Shown: positions 1 through 6,315 of the stretch, piece by piece
How positions within the stretch are numbered: the first letter of the stretch is position 1
Layout: each line of letters starts with the position of its first letter
Assembly (NCBI GenBank): GCA_025458545.1
Contig: JALOSH010000113.1
Coordinates: 1 to 7,964, forward strand
Direction of reading: 5' to 3'
DNA: 7,964 nt
Source: Hydrogenophaga sp.
GTDB lineage: Bacteria; Pseudomonadota; Gammaproteobacteria; Burkholderiales; Burkholderiaceae
Translations under genes and position numbers: made by a program
Notes under the pieces: generated by a model
The model's database searches: none
Told to the model about the DNA's origin: nothing
What the model saw: only the letters and a program-made list of their open reading frames with translations

Positions 1-510
1 TTGCGGCAGTCCATCGGCATCGTGCCGCAGGACACGGTGTTGTTCAACGACAGCATCGAATACAACATCCTGTACGGACGTCCCGACGCCGGTCACGACG
101 CGGCGGTGGCGGCAGCGCAGGCGGCGCACATCCACACCTTCATCGAGAGGCTGCCGCTCGGCTACAAGACCACCGTGGGCGAGCGCGGGCTCAAGCTCTC
201 GGGCGGCGAGAAGCAGCGGGTGGCGATTGCGCGCACCTTGCTGAAGAACCCGCCGATCGTCATCTTCGACGAGGCCACCTCCGCGCTGGATTCGGCGAAC
301 GAGCGGGCGATCCAGTCGGAGCTGAAAACGGCGGCGCGCAACAAGACCAGCCTGGTGATCGCGCACCGCCTGTCCACCGTGGTCGATGCCCATGAAATCC
401 TGGTGCTGAAAAACGGCGAAATCGTCGAGCGCGGCTCACACGCCGACCTGGTGGCCCGTCCCGGTGGCGTCTATGCTGAAATGTGGTCCCTACAGCAGGA
501 TGGAAGTTGA
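1..510 (+). CDS. Atm1/ABCB7-type ABC exporter, C-terminal part of the nucleotide-binding domain (5' truncated)
   Basis: This is the 3' end of a fused permease/ATPase half-transporter; the membrane domain and Walker A lie to the left of the window. The visible 169 residues hold the rest of the ATPase domain in order: the Q-loop (IVPQD, about residue 10), the ABC signature LSGGEKQR (66-73), Walker B with its catalytic glutamate ([12 protein letters not shown], 86-97, including the D-loop), and the switch histidine in VIAHRLSTV (H122). The stretch [19 protein letters not shown] is characteristic of the Atm1/ABCB7/HMT1 branch. Members of that branch sit in the inner membrane and export glutathione-linked sulfur or metal compounds; mitochondrial Atm1 supports cytosolic Fe-S assembly and some bacterial homologues give heavy-metal tolerance. 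The TTG at position 1 is only the window edge, not a start. The frame is open to TGA at 508-510. Family is secure; the exact substrate is unknown. Confidence 0.93.
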   Translation: MRQSIGIVPQDTVLFNDSIEYNILYGRPDAGHDAAVAAAQAAHIHTFIERLPLGYKTTVGERGLKLSGGEKQRVAIARTLLKNPPIVIFDEATSALDSANERAIQSELKTAARNKTSLVIAHRLSTVVDAHEILVLKNGEIVERGSHADLVARPGGVYAEMWSLQQDGS

Positions 511-511
511 A

Positions 512-597
512 CCCCCCGCGCCGCGCTGTGCGCGTCACCCCCCGGGGGGCGATGCCAGCGGGCCGGGGAACCCGGACCCGCGGCATCCTGGGCTAGG
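512..597 (+). repeat. Structured intergenic repeat, copy 1 (forward orientation)
   Basis: The copy begins one base after the stop codon of the ABC gene with a C-run (512-517) and ends at GGCTAGG. It folds into three hairpins: a GC-rich one just after the C-run, a C6/G6 one (538-549), and a long one with outer stem GATGCC/GGCATC (551-556/582-587), middle stem GCGGG/CCCGC (558-562/577-581) and tip stem CCGGG/CCCGG around a GAA loop (563-575). The linker GTCA between the first two hairpins and CTGGGC after the third are shared with other copies. No protein-coding potential is evident. Confidence 0.85.
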
Positions 598-603
598 CTT
601 CCC

Positions 604-623
604 CTCGGACAACCGAGTTGTTT
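604..623 (+). terminator. Weak candidate intrinsic terminator after the ABC exporter gene
   Basis: A 5-bp stem CTCGG/CCGAG (604-608/613-617) closes an ACAA loop and is followed by TTGTTT. The stem is short and the T-tract is interrupted, so this could be fortuitous. It sits after repeat copy 1 and before the LysR gene, where a terminator for the ABC gene would be expected. Confidence 0.3.
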
Positions 624-696
624 GCACACCCCCGCAGCACAGCAGCGATCACAAACACAGACAGAAAGGAGCAGCACCTCCGGCGCGCGACCCGTC

Positions 697-805
697 GCCC
701 AGGACACCGCCGATCCGGCTTTGCCGGTCGGCAGGTGTCGCCCCCTTGAGGGGGTGACGCGCGCAGCGCGGCGCGGGGGTGTGACATCCCAGCGGCGCGG
801 GGGTG
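697..805 (-). repeat. Structured intergenic repeat, copy 2 (reverse orientation), with duplicated terminal segment
   Basis: The copy proper spans 697-781. On the + strand the long hairpin reads GACACC (703-708), GCCGA (709-713), CCGGC (715-719), a TTT loop, GCCGG (723-727), TCGGC (728-732) and GGTGTC (734-739), all pairing symmetrically. It is followed by CCCCC-TTGA-GGGGG (741-754) and the GC-rich hairpin, and ends in GGCGCGGGGGTG (770-781). That terminal dodecamer occurs again at 794-805, directly before the LysR start, so the end is tandemly duplicated with a 24-base period. The second G-run now provides the purine-rich stretch in front of the LysR start codon. Confidence 0.85.
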
Positions 806-811
806 AGCAGT

Positions 812-1738
812 ATGGAAACCAAGTGGCTGGAAGATTTTGTGAGCCTGGCTGAAACCCGCAGTTTCAGCCGCTCGGCGCAGCTGCGCCACGTCACGCAACC
901 GGCGTTTTCCCGGCGCATCCAGTCGCTCGAAGCCTGGGCGGGCACCGATCTGGTGGACCGGTCTTCTTACCCGACGCGCCTGACGCCCGCTGGTCAGACC
1001 TTGTACGACCAGTCGCTGGAGATGCTGCAAGCCTTGCAGAGCACACGCGCCATGTTGCGCGCCCACACGGCCGCGGCGCAGGACGTGATCGAATTCGCGG
1101 TGCCTCACACGCTGGCCTTCACCTTCTTTCCGGCCTGGCTCTCGGGCTTGCGCGAGAGCTGTGGCCCGATCAAGAGTCGGCTGATCGCGCTCAACGTGCA
1201 CGACGCGGTGATGCGCCTGGTCGAGGGCAGCTGCGACCTGCTGATCGCCTACCACCATGTGGCGCAACCGATCCAGCTCGACGCCGCGCGCTATGAAATG
1301 CTGCCCCTGGGCCGGGAGACGCTGTCGCCCTTCGTGAAGCCCAACGAACAGGGCGAGCCGCTGTACCAGCTGCCCGGAACCGCAGCCCATCCGCTGCCCT
1401 ATCTGGCTTACGCACCCGGCGCCTACTTGGGACGCGCCGTCGACCAGTTGATCAAGGACAGCCGCACGCCGGTGCACCTGGAGCGCACCTACGAAACCGA
1501 CATGGCCGAGGGGCTGAAAGCCATGGCGCTGGAAGGTCACGGCATCGCCTTCCTGCCCGCCAGCGCGGTGCGGCGCGAACTGCGCAGCAAGCGCCTGGTG
1601 GGTGCCGGGCAGGGCCTGGACACCGCGCTCGACATTCGCATCTACCGCGAACGCCCGGGCACCCGCAAGGGCAAGGGCTCGGTGGATGTGTTCTGGGAGG
1701 ACCTGGAAAAGCACCTGGCCGCCAGCGCCAAAGTCTGA
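812..1738 (+). CDS. LysR-family transcriptional regulator, HypT/YjiE-like
   Basis: This is a 308-residue LysR-type DNA-binding regulator. The N-terminal winged helix-turn-helix covers about residues 1-60, with the recognition region FSRSAQLRHVTQPAFSRRI at 18-36. The ligand-binding domain fills about 90-300. The opening METKWLEDF, the VTQPAFSRRIQSLE segment, and later AYLGRAVDQLI and LKAMALEGHGIAFLP resemble what I recall of Escherichia coli HypT (YjiE/QseD), a hypochlorite-responsive LysR protein activated by methionine oxidation. That is a family-level match only; the inducer here is unknown. I chose the ATG at 812 because family members begin ME-TKW; an in-frame GTG at 803 would add MSS. 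The upstream G-run and GTGAG come from repeat copy 2, so the ribosome binding site is repeat-derived. A 111-base gap with repeat copy 3 separates it from pyrC, so it is probably transcribed apart from pyrC. No divergent target gene is visible. Confidence 0.88.
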   Translation: METKWLEDFVSLAETRSFSRSAQLRHVTQPAFSRRIQSLEAWAGTDLVDRSSYPTRLTPAGQTLYDQSLEMLQALQSTRAMLRAHTAAAQDVIEFAVPHTLAFTFFPAWLSGLRESCGPIKSRLIALNVHDAVMRLVEGSCDLLIAYHHVAQPIQLDAARYEMLPLGRETLSPFVKPNEQGEPLYQLPGTAAHPLPYLAYAPGAYLGRAVDQLIKDSRTPVHLERTYETDMAEGLKAMALEGHGIAFLPASAVRRELRSKRLVGAGQGLDTALDIRIYRERPGTRKGKGSVDVFWEDLEKHLAASAKV

Positions 1739-1753
1739 AGGAACGGTCGGCTT

Positions 1754-1836
1754 GCCCAGGCAGCCGCGGAACCGGCTGTGCCGGGCCGCTGGCTGCGCCC
1801 CCTTGAGGGGGTGACGCCGAAGGCGGCGCGGGGGTG
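1754..1836 (-). repeat. Structured intergenic repeat, copy 3 (reverse orientation)
   Basis: This copy fills most of the 111-base gap between the LysR gene and pyrC. The long hairpin reads GCAGCC (1760-1765), GCGG (1766-1769), CCGGC (1772-1776), a TGT loop, GCCGG (1780-1784), CCGC (1786-1789), GGCTGC (1791-1796). Next come CCCCC-TTGA-GGGGG (1798-1811) and a GCCGAAGGCGGC hairpin. The copy ends in a G-run (1830-1834) only 15 bases before the pyrC start codon. The stem sequences differ from those of copies 1, 2 and 4 but remain fully paired. Confidence 0.85.
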
Positions 1837-1849
1837 GGACAATTCCCGC
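1834..1849 (+). promoter_or_regulatory. Hairpin directly abutting the pyrC start codon
   Basis: GTGGGA (1834-1839) pairs with TCCCGC (1844-1849) across a CAAT loop, with one G-T wobble, and the ATG follows at 1850 with no gap. The G-run that would serve as ribosome binding site (1830-1838) partly lies in the stem. Enteric pyrC is known to be controlled by a leader hairpin that hides its ribosome binding site when pyrimidines are plentiful. Whether this hairpin acts likewise is inference. Confidence 0.35.
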
Positions 1850-2893
1850 ATGAACGCCCTAGCCCAAACCCTCACCATCACCCGCCCCGACGACTGGCAC
1901 CTGCACGTGCGCGACGGTGCCGCCTTGCACACCGTGGTGCCGCACACCGCCGCCCAGTTCGGCCGCGCGATCATCATGCCCAACCTCAAGCCGCCGGTGA
2001 CCACCGCGGCCCAGGCCCAGGCCTATGCCAGCCGCATCCGGGCCGCTGTGCCGCAGGGCGTGGCGTTCGAGCCGCTGATGACGCTGTACCTGACCGACAA
2101 CCTGCCGACCGACGAGATCGCCCGCGCCAAAGACGCGGGTGTGGTCGCTGCCAAACTCTACCCGGCGGGTGCCACCACCAACAGCGATGCCGGCGTGACC
2201 GACATCCGCAAGACCTACAAGACGCTGGAGGCAATGCAGAAAGCGGGCATGCTGTTGCTGGTGCACGGCGAAGTGACATCGCCCGACATCGACCTGTTCG
2301 ACCGCGAAGCGGTGTTCATCGAGCAGCAGCTCGAACCCCTGCGCAAAGACTTCCCGGGCCTGAAGATCGTGATGGAGCACATCACCACGAAAGAGGCGGC
2401 GCAGTATGTGGCAACGGCTGATGCAAACCTGGCCGCCACCATCACCGTGCACCACCTGCTCTACAACCGCAACGCCATCTTCACCGGCGGCATCCGGCCC
2501 CACTACTACTGCCTGCCGGTCTTGAAGCGCGAGACCCACCGTCAAGCCCTGGTGGCGGCGGCGGTCAGCGGCTGCCCCAAATTCTTCCTGGGCACCGACA
2601 GCGCGCCGCACCCGGCGCACCTGAAAGAACACGCCACCGGCTGCGCCGGTTGCTACACCGCGCACGCCGCCATGGAGATGTACGCCGAGGCTTTTGATGC
2701 CGCCGGCGCGCTGGACAAGCTGGAGGGCTTCGCCAGCTTCTTCGGCGCCGATTTCTACGGCCTGCCGCGCAACACCGACAGCATCACCCTGAAGCGCGAG
2801 AGCTGGACGCCGCCCGAGAGCTACGCGTTCGGCGAAGCCGAGCTGAAGCCGCTGCGTTCTGGCGAGGCCTTGCCTTGGAAGCTGGTCGCCTGA
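1850..2893 (+). CDS. pyrC: Dihydroorotase, class II (PyrC)
   Basis: The 347-residue product catalyses reversible cyclisation of N-carbamoyl-L-aspartate to dihydroorotate, the third step of de novo pyrimidine synthesis, in the cytosol. All binuclear zinc ligands are in place: H17 and H19 in WHLHVRDG, the lysine that is carboxylated (K102, in AKLYPAG), H139 (LLVHGE), H177 (MEHIT) and the catalytic D250 (FLGTDSAPH). Length and spacing fit the short class II (PyrC, about 348 residues) rather than the longer class I form. The frame is open upstream to 1778, but ATG 1850 is right because the protein then starts [23 protein letters not shown] like its family, and because upstream sequence belongs to repeat copy 3. 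The downstream gene overlaps its 3' end, so the two are probably co-transcribed. The hairpin against the start codon may affect translation. Confidence 0.97.
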   Translation: MNALAQTLTITRPDDWHLHVRDGAALHTVVPHTAAQFGRAIIMPNLKPPVTTAAQAQAYASRIRAAVPQGVAFEPLMTLYLTDNLPTDEIARAKDAGVVAAKLYPAGATTNSDAGVTDIRKTYKTLEAMQKAGMLLLVHGEVTSPDIDLFDREAVFIEQQLEPLRKDFPGLKIVMEHITTKEAAQYVATADANLAATITVHHLLYNRNAIFTGGIRPHYYCLPVLKRETHRQALVAAAVSGCPKFFLGTDSAPHPAHLKEHATGCAGCYTAHAAMEMYAEAFDAAGALDKLEGFASFFGADFYGLPRNTDSITLKRESWTPPESYAFGEAELKPLRSGEALPWKLVA

Positions 2894-3678
2894 GCGCGCC
2901 CACCGCAGGCGAGCGGGCGAACCGCTGGCCAGCGCCGGACTGGGCGCAACCGTGGTTTGCCCCCGTGGCGCGCGACGGCGCGGCGGTTTGCAAGGCTTGT
3001 GGGGCGGGCATGGCGCTGTCGCAGGCGCTGAACCGGCGCCTGGACGGCAGCGGTCCGCGTTTTGTGCCGCAATCCGAACTGCCCGAGGCGCAGGCTTACG
3101 AACAGTTCATTTTCGACTCCGGCACCGTGCCCACCCGCGAGGGCCTGCACGACTTTTTCAATGGCCTGGTCTGGATGCGCTTTCCCGCCACCAAACAGCT
3201 GCTCAACCAGTTGCAAGCCGCAGAAATTCAAGCGGCCGGTGTGGGTCAGCGGCGCGGGCCGGTGCGCGACGCGATCACCCTGTTTGATGAAAACGCGGTG
3301 CTGCTCCAGGCGCCTGATGCGCTGTGGCAGGCGCTGATGGCGCGCGATTGGCCCCGGCTGTTTGTCGAACTTCGTCCGCTGTGGACGCAGGCGCGGCTGG
3401 TGCTCTTCGGCCATGCCTTGCTGGAAAAGCTGGTGGCCCCCTACAAGTCAATCACCGGTCACGTGTACCGGACGCCGGTCCCCCTGGAACTGGGCGACGA
3501 TCTGGCCGCCTGGGACCATTGGCTGGCGACCCGCCTGGGCGCGGCCGAGTTGGCGACCAAACCCTTCACCCCGCTGCCGGTGCTGGGGGTGCCAGGCTGG
3601 TGGACGGCCAACCAAGACCCGGCCTTCTACCGCGATGAAACGGTGTTTCGACCGCCACGCCCTTCCCCGAAAAGCTGA
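2875..3678 (+). CDS. DUF3025 domain protein
   Basis: The product is about 267 residues and of unknown function. I recognise the DUF3025 family from its conserved blocks: DWAQPWFAP (22-30), PRFVPQ (61-66), the hallmark [19 protein letters not shown] (92-110), [18 protein letters not shown] (127-144), FGHALLEKL (168-176), and a C-terminal [10 protein letters not shown] with [13 protein letters not shown]. There is no signal peptide and no clear membrane span, so it is probably cytosolic. The start is unusual: TTG at 2875, inside the last codons of pyrC in another frame, with GGCGAGG (2861-2867) seven bases ahead. The next canonical in-frame start (GTG, about residue 31) would delete the conserved DWAQPWFAP block. 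The 19-base overlap with pyrC and the one-base gap to the next gene indicate translational coupling within one transcript. No function can be read from the sequence. Confidence 0.88.
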   Translation: MEAGRLSAPTAGERANRWPAPDWAQPWFAPVARDGAAVCKACGAGMALSQALNRRLDGSGPRFVPQSELPEAQAYEQFIFDSGTVPTREGLHDFFNGLVWMRFPATKQLLNQLQAAEIQAAGVGQRRGPVRDAITLFDENAVLLQAPDALWQALMARDWPRLFVELRPLWTQARLVLFGHALLEKLVAPYKSITGHVYRTPVPLELGDDLAAWDHWLATRLGAAELATKPFTPLPVLGVPGWWTANQDPAFYRDETVFRPPRPSPKS

Positions 3679-3679
3679 C

Positions 3680-5074
3680 ATGCCCTCCAACCCGCCCGCC
3701 TCTTCGCCCTCCTGGTCTCATCTGAACCTGGCCCACGAGCCAGACCGCGCCACGCTGGCCGCGCACTTTCGCGAGACCGGCGTGCGCGATGTCGAATGCC
3801 TGTTTGCCGACGTCACCGGCTATCCACGCGGCAAGCTCATGCCAGCGGCCAGCTTTGCCGCTGGCAGCGAGCTGCGCATCTGCCAGGCGATTCCCATGCA
3901 GTGCGTGACCGGCGAGTACAGCTACGACCCCATCTTCCCGGACAGCGATCCGGACGTGCGCCTGGTGCCCGATCTGGCCACGCTCAAGCGCTCGCCCTGG
4001 GCCAGCGTGCCCCGCTACCTGGCGGTGCACGACGCGTGGGAGATGGACGGCAGCCTGTGCGAATTCGCGCCGCGCTCGGTGCTGAAAAACGTGGTGGCCC
4101 GCTACGCCGCCCAGGGCCTGACCCCGGTGGTGGCACCCGAGATCGAGTTCTACCTGACCGCGGCCATGACCGATCCTGCCCTGCCGCTGGCCGCACCAAC
4201 CGGCAAGGGTGGGCGGCCCGAGGTGGGTCAGTCGGCGTTCAGCCTGAACGCGTTGAATGAACTGGCACCGTTCTGGGACGCGTTCCATGCCGCCATCGAC
4301 GGCCTGGGCATCCGCGCCGACACCTGGCTGCACGAGGTGGGCGAAAACCAGTACGAGATCAACCTGCTGCACGGCGACCCGGTGGCGGTGGCCGACCAGG
4401 CCTTTTTGTTCAAGACCGCGGCGCGCGAAATCGCGCTGCAGCACGGGCTGAACGCGGTTTTCATGGCCAAGCCCATCGCCGGCCAGGCCGGCAGCTCCAT
4501 GCACCTGCACCAGAGCGTGGTCGACGCCCAGGGCCGCAACGTGTTCAGCCAGGCCGACGGCTCGGCCAGCGAGGCGTTTTTCCATTTCATCGGGGGTCTG
4601 CAGGCCTACACGCCCGACCTGATGCTGGTCTACGCCCCCACCGTCAACAGCTACCGGCGCTACGTGGCCGGCAGCCAGGCGCCGACCAACGTGCAGTGGG
4701 GGTACGACAACCGCACCGCCGGCCTGCGGGTGCCCGTCAGCGGCCCGGCCGCGCGCCGGGTGGAAAACCGGCTGGCGGGCGCCGACGCCAACCCCTACCT
4801 GGCCATGGCCGCGAGCCTGGCGGCGGGCTTGGCGGGCGTGCAGGAGCGTCTGACCGCGCTGGAGCCGGTGGAGGGCAACGGCTACCACCAGGCGCGGGGC
4901 CTGCCGCGAACTTTTGACGCCGCGCATGCACAAATGGCGGCGAGTGCCGACGCGCCGCGCCTGCTGGGGGAACGCTTCGTCAGGGGTTTCCTGGCGGTCA
5001 AGGCGCTGGAGCACGACCATTACCTGGCCGAGATCAGCGCCTGGGAGCGGCGTTACCTGCTGCCGCAGGTCTGA
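3680..5074 (+). CDS. Glutamine synthetase family protein (non-adenylylated, gamma-glutamyl-ligase-like)
   Basis: The 464-residue product has a full glutamine-synthetase fold. The N-terminal beta-grasp region (about 35-120) includes FADVTGYPRGKLMP. The catalytic domain shows the metal-binding EIEFYL (154-159), EVGENQYEINL (219-229), the ammonia/ATP-site segment GSSMHLHQS (271-279), NSYRRYV (323-329), NRTAGLRVP (344-352) and the glutamate-binding ENRLAGADANPYLAMAA (362-378). Members ATP-activate glutamate's side chain and join it to ammonia or an amine. The adenylylation loop with NLYDLP, typical of the main nitrogen-regulated GlnA, is absent. That suggests a PuuA-like or other amine-specific gamma-glutamyl ligase; the substrate cannot be told from sequence alone. 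The start ATG 3680 lies one base after the stop of the DUF3025 gene. It has no clear ribosome binding site of its own, consistent with coupling. The frame is open far upstream, but that stretch is the DUF3025 gene read in another frame. Confidence 0.92.
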   Translation: MPSNPPASSPSWSHLNLAHEPDRATLAAHFRETGVRDVECLFADVTGYPRGKLMPAASFAAGSELRICQAIPMQCVTGEYSYDPIFPDSDPDVRLVPDLATLKRSPWASVPRYLAVHDAWEMDGSLCEFAPRSVLKNVVARYAAQGLTPVVAPEIEFYLTAAMTDPALPLAAPTGKGGRPEVGQSAFSLNALNELAPFWDAFHAAIDGLGIRADTWLHEVGENQYEINLLHGDPVAVADQAFLFKTAAREIALQHGLNAVFMAKPIAGQAGSSMHLHQSVVDAQGRNVFSQADGSASEAFFHFIGGLQAYTPDLMLVYAPTVNSYRRYVAGSQAPTNVQWGYDNRTAGLRVPVSGPAARRVENRLAGADANPYLAMAASLAAGLAGVQERLTALEPVEGNGYHQARGLPRTFDAAHAQMAASADAPRLLGERFVRGFLAVKALEHDHYLAEISAWERRYLLPQV

Positions 5075-5101
5075 AACCCGGGCCGTGGCGCCAAACCCTG
5101 G

Positions 5102-5130
5102 CTTGAAAGCGGTCGGACCGTCCCCACTAT
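5102..5130 (+). promoter_or_regulatory. Candidate sigma-32 (RpoH) heat-shock promoter of htpX
   Basis: CTTGAAA (5102-5108) is a full match to the sigma-32 -35 consensus. It is followed after 13 bases by CCCCACTAT (5122-5130), close to the -10 consensus CCCCATNT. Spacing equals that of classical heat-shock promoters such as dnaK. It starts 28 bases after the stop of the ligase gene and 62 bases before the htpX ATG. The spacer contains the palindrome CGGTCGGACCG (5110-5120), which may be chance. HtpX is a known heat-shock protein, so position and meaning agree. Confidence 0.7.
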
Positions 5131-5163
5131 CATCTGCCTGTTTTTTCTACTCACGGAGCCCTC

Positions 5164-6033
5164 ATGAAACGCATCCTGTTGTTTGTCCTGACCAACGTCG
5201 CCGTCATGGCGGTGTTGCTGGTCACCACGCGCATCCTGGGTGTGGACCGCTTCCTCACGGCCAACGGCCTGAACATGACGGCCCTGGCCGGGTTCTCGCT
5301 CGTGCTCGGTTTTGGCGGCGCCATCATCTCCCTGCTGATGAGCAAGACCATGGCCAAGATGAGCACCGGCGCCCGCGTCATCACCCAGCCGAGCAACGCC
5401 GACGAAGCCTGGATCGTGCAGACGGTGCAGAAGTTTGCCGACAAGGCGGGCATCGGCATGCCCGAAGTGGCGATCTACGACGGTGCGCCCAACGCCTTTG
5501 CCACCGGCGCCTTCAAGAACAGTGCGCTGGTGGCGGTGTCCACCGGCTTGCTGCAGAGCATGACCAAAGAAGAGGTCGAGGCGGTGATCGGCCACGAGGT
5601 GGCCCACGTGGCCAACGGCGACATGGTGACCATGACGCTGATCCAAGGCGTGATGAACACCTTCGTGGTGTTCCTCAGCCGCCTGATCGGTTACGCGGTC
5701 GACAGCTTTTTGCGCCGCGGCAGCGACAGCAACTCCGGCCCGGGCATTGGCTACATGGTCACCACCATCGTGATGGACATCCTGCTGGGCTTCATCGCTG
5801 CCATCATCGTGGCCTGGTTCAGCCGCCAGCGCGAGTTCCGCGCCGACGCCGGTGCCGCACAGCTGATGGGCCGCAAGCAGCCGATGATCAACGCCCTGGC
5901 CCGACTGGGCGGTCTGACCCCGGGCGAACTGCCCAAGACCATGGCGGCCATGGGCATTGCCGGTGGCTTGGGCAAGCTGTTCTCCACCCACCCGCCGATG
6001 GAAGAGCGCATCGCAGCCCTGCAAAAACTCTGA
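5164..6033 (+). CDS. htpX: Membrane zinc metalloprotease HtpX
   Basis: The 289-residue product is an M48-family inner-membrane protease that, with FtsH, removes misfolded membrane proteins during stress. It has two N-terminal membrane segments (about 4-24 and 37-59), then the zinc-binding HEVAH motif (H144, E145, H148) within [13 protein letters not shown], two further hydrophobic segments (about 153-176 and 187-210), and the third zinc ligand in REFRADAG (E214). The active site faces the cytosol in known members. Length matches the family (about 290). ATG 5164 gives the conserved MKRILLF start, and CGGAG (5154-5158) lies five bases ahead. The gene is separated from the ligase upstream by 89 bases that contain a convincing heat-shock promoter, so it is likely its own transcription unit. 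Repeat copy 4 begins at the base after its stop, and it converges on the glycine-zipper gene. Confidence 0.96.
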   Translation: MKRILLFVLTNVAVMAVLLVTTRILGVDRFLTANGLNMTALAGFSLVLGFGGAIISLLMSKTMAKMSTGARVITQPSNADEAWIVQTVQKFADKAGIGMPEVAIYDGAPNAFATGAFKNSALVAVSTGLLQSMTKEEVEAVIGHEVAHVANGDMVTMTLIQGVMNTFVVFLSRLIGYAVDSFLRRGSDSNSGPGIGYMVTTIVMDILLGFIAAIIVAWFSRQREFRADAGAAQLMGRKQPMINALARLGGLTPGELPKTMAAMGIAGGLGKLFSTHPPMEERIAALQKL

Positions 6034-6117
6034 CCCCCCTGCGCCGCCTGCGGCGTCACCCCCCAGGGGGCGATGCGCGTGGCCCGGCGAAGCCGGTTCC
6101 ACCGCATCCTGGGCTAG
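6034..6117 (+). repeat. Structured intergenic repeat, copy 4 (forward orientation)
   Basis: The C-run starts on the base right after the htpX stop codon. Hairpin 1 is CGCCG/CGGCG around CCTG (6042-6055), hairpin 2 is the C/G-run pair, and hairpin 3 has outer stem GATGCG/CGCATC (6072-6077/6103-6108), middle stem GTGG/CCAC (6079-6082/6099-6102) and tip CCGGC-GAA-GCCGG (6084-6096). Bases 6041-6112 are the exact reverse complement of 6232-6303 in copy 5. Confidence 0.88.
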
Positions 6118-6156
6118 GGGCACGCACGCCGGAGCGTGGTGAACCCTGAAGAGCCC

Positions 6157-6195
6157 AAAAAAAAGAAGCGCCCCACAGGGCGCTTCTTTCGTCTT
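6157..6195 (-). terminator. Intrinsic terminator between convergent genes (strong on the - strand, weaker on +)
   Basis: A 12-bp perfect stem, AAAGAAGCGCCC with GGGCGCTTCTTT (6162-6173/6178-6189), closes a CACA loop. Read on the - strand it ends in eight consecutive T (the A-run 6157-6164 on +), a textbook terminator for the glycine-zipper gene. Read on + the tail is TTTCGTCTT, so it can probably also stop htpX transcripts. It lies between repeat copies 4 and 5. Confidence 0.88.
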
Positions 6196-6231
6196 ACCTT
6201 CCCCCAACGTATCCGGAGTAAGTGTCTTGGT

Positions 6232-6309
6232 CCAGGATGCGGTGGAACCGGCTTCGCCGGGCCACGCGCATCGCCCCCTGGGGGGTGACGCCGCAGGCGG
6301 CGCGGGGGG
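6232..6309 (-). repeat. Structured intergenic repeat, copy 5 (reverse orientation)
   Basis: This is the inverted partner of copy 4: 72 bases (6232-6303) are identical to the reverse complement of 6041-6112. The G-run 6304-6309 lies six bases beyond the stop codon of the - strand glycine-zipper gene, so with respect to that gene the element starts just after the stop, as copies 1 and 4 do for theirs. The CTGG next to the long hairpin is kept, but the following GC seen in copies 1-4 is not. Confidence 0.88.
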
Positions 6310-6315
6310 CACCAT

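Noticed and set aside
618..696. A sigma-70 promoter for the LysR gene in the stretch between repeat copies 1 and 2
   Set aside because: TTGTTT is present but I see no convincing -10 box at 16-18 bases, so no promoter is called.
741..754. CCCCCTTGAGGGGG looks like the -35 region of a groE-type heat-shock promoter
   Set aside because: It is the C/G hairpin of the repeat, also present in copy 3, and no CCCCAT-like -10 box follows at the right distance.
803..811. GTG start at 803 for the LysR gene
   Set aside because: Family members begin ME-TKW, matching ATG 812, and bases 803-805 belong to the repeat end.
593..1714. 373-codon - strand open frame opposite the LysR gene
   Set aside because: Antisense shadow of a gene with a clear LysR domain; part of it also runs through repeat copy 2, and no known domain is visible.
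1859..2665. 268-codon - strand open frame opposite pyrC
   Set aside because: The + strand encodes a dihydroorotase with all metal ligands; the - strand product has no family resemblance.
3566..5020. Long (484-codon) open frame on the - strand opposite the ligase gene
   Set aside because: Its product is a compositionally skewed H/Q/G/R/V-rich string with no recognisable motif, as expected opposite a GC-rich gene; the + strand carries all glutamine-synthetase motifs.
6121..6138. Small inverted repeat CACGC/GCGTG downstream of repeat copy 4
   Set aside because: A 5-bp stem with an 8-base loop and no T-tract is likely by chance in such GC-rich DNA.
512..6309. CRISPR array
   Set aside because: The repeats are dispersed, in both orientations and lie between different genes, with no regular spacers and no cas genes.
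5053..6315. 420-codon - strand open frame opposite htpX
   Set aside because: It runs through two repeats, a terminator and the htpX antisense strand, and its product is H/G/D-rich without a recognisable fold.
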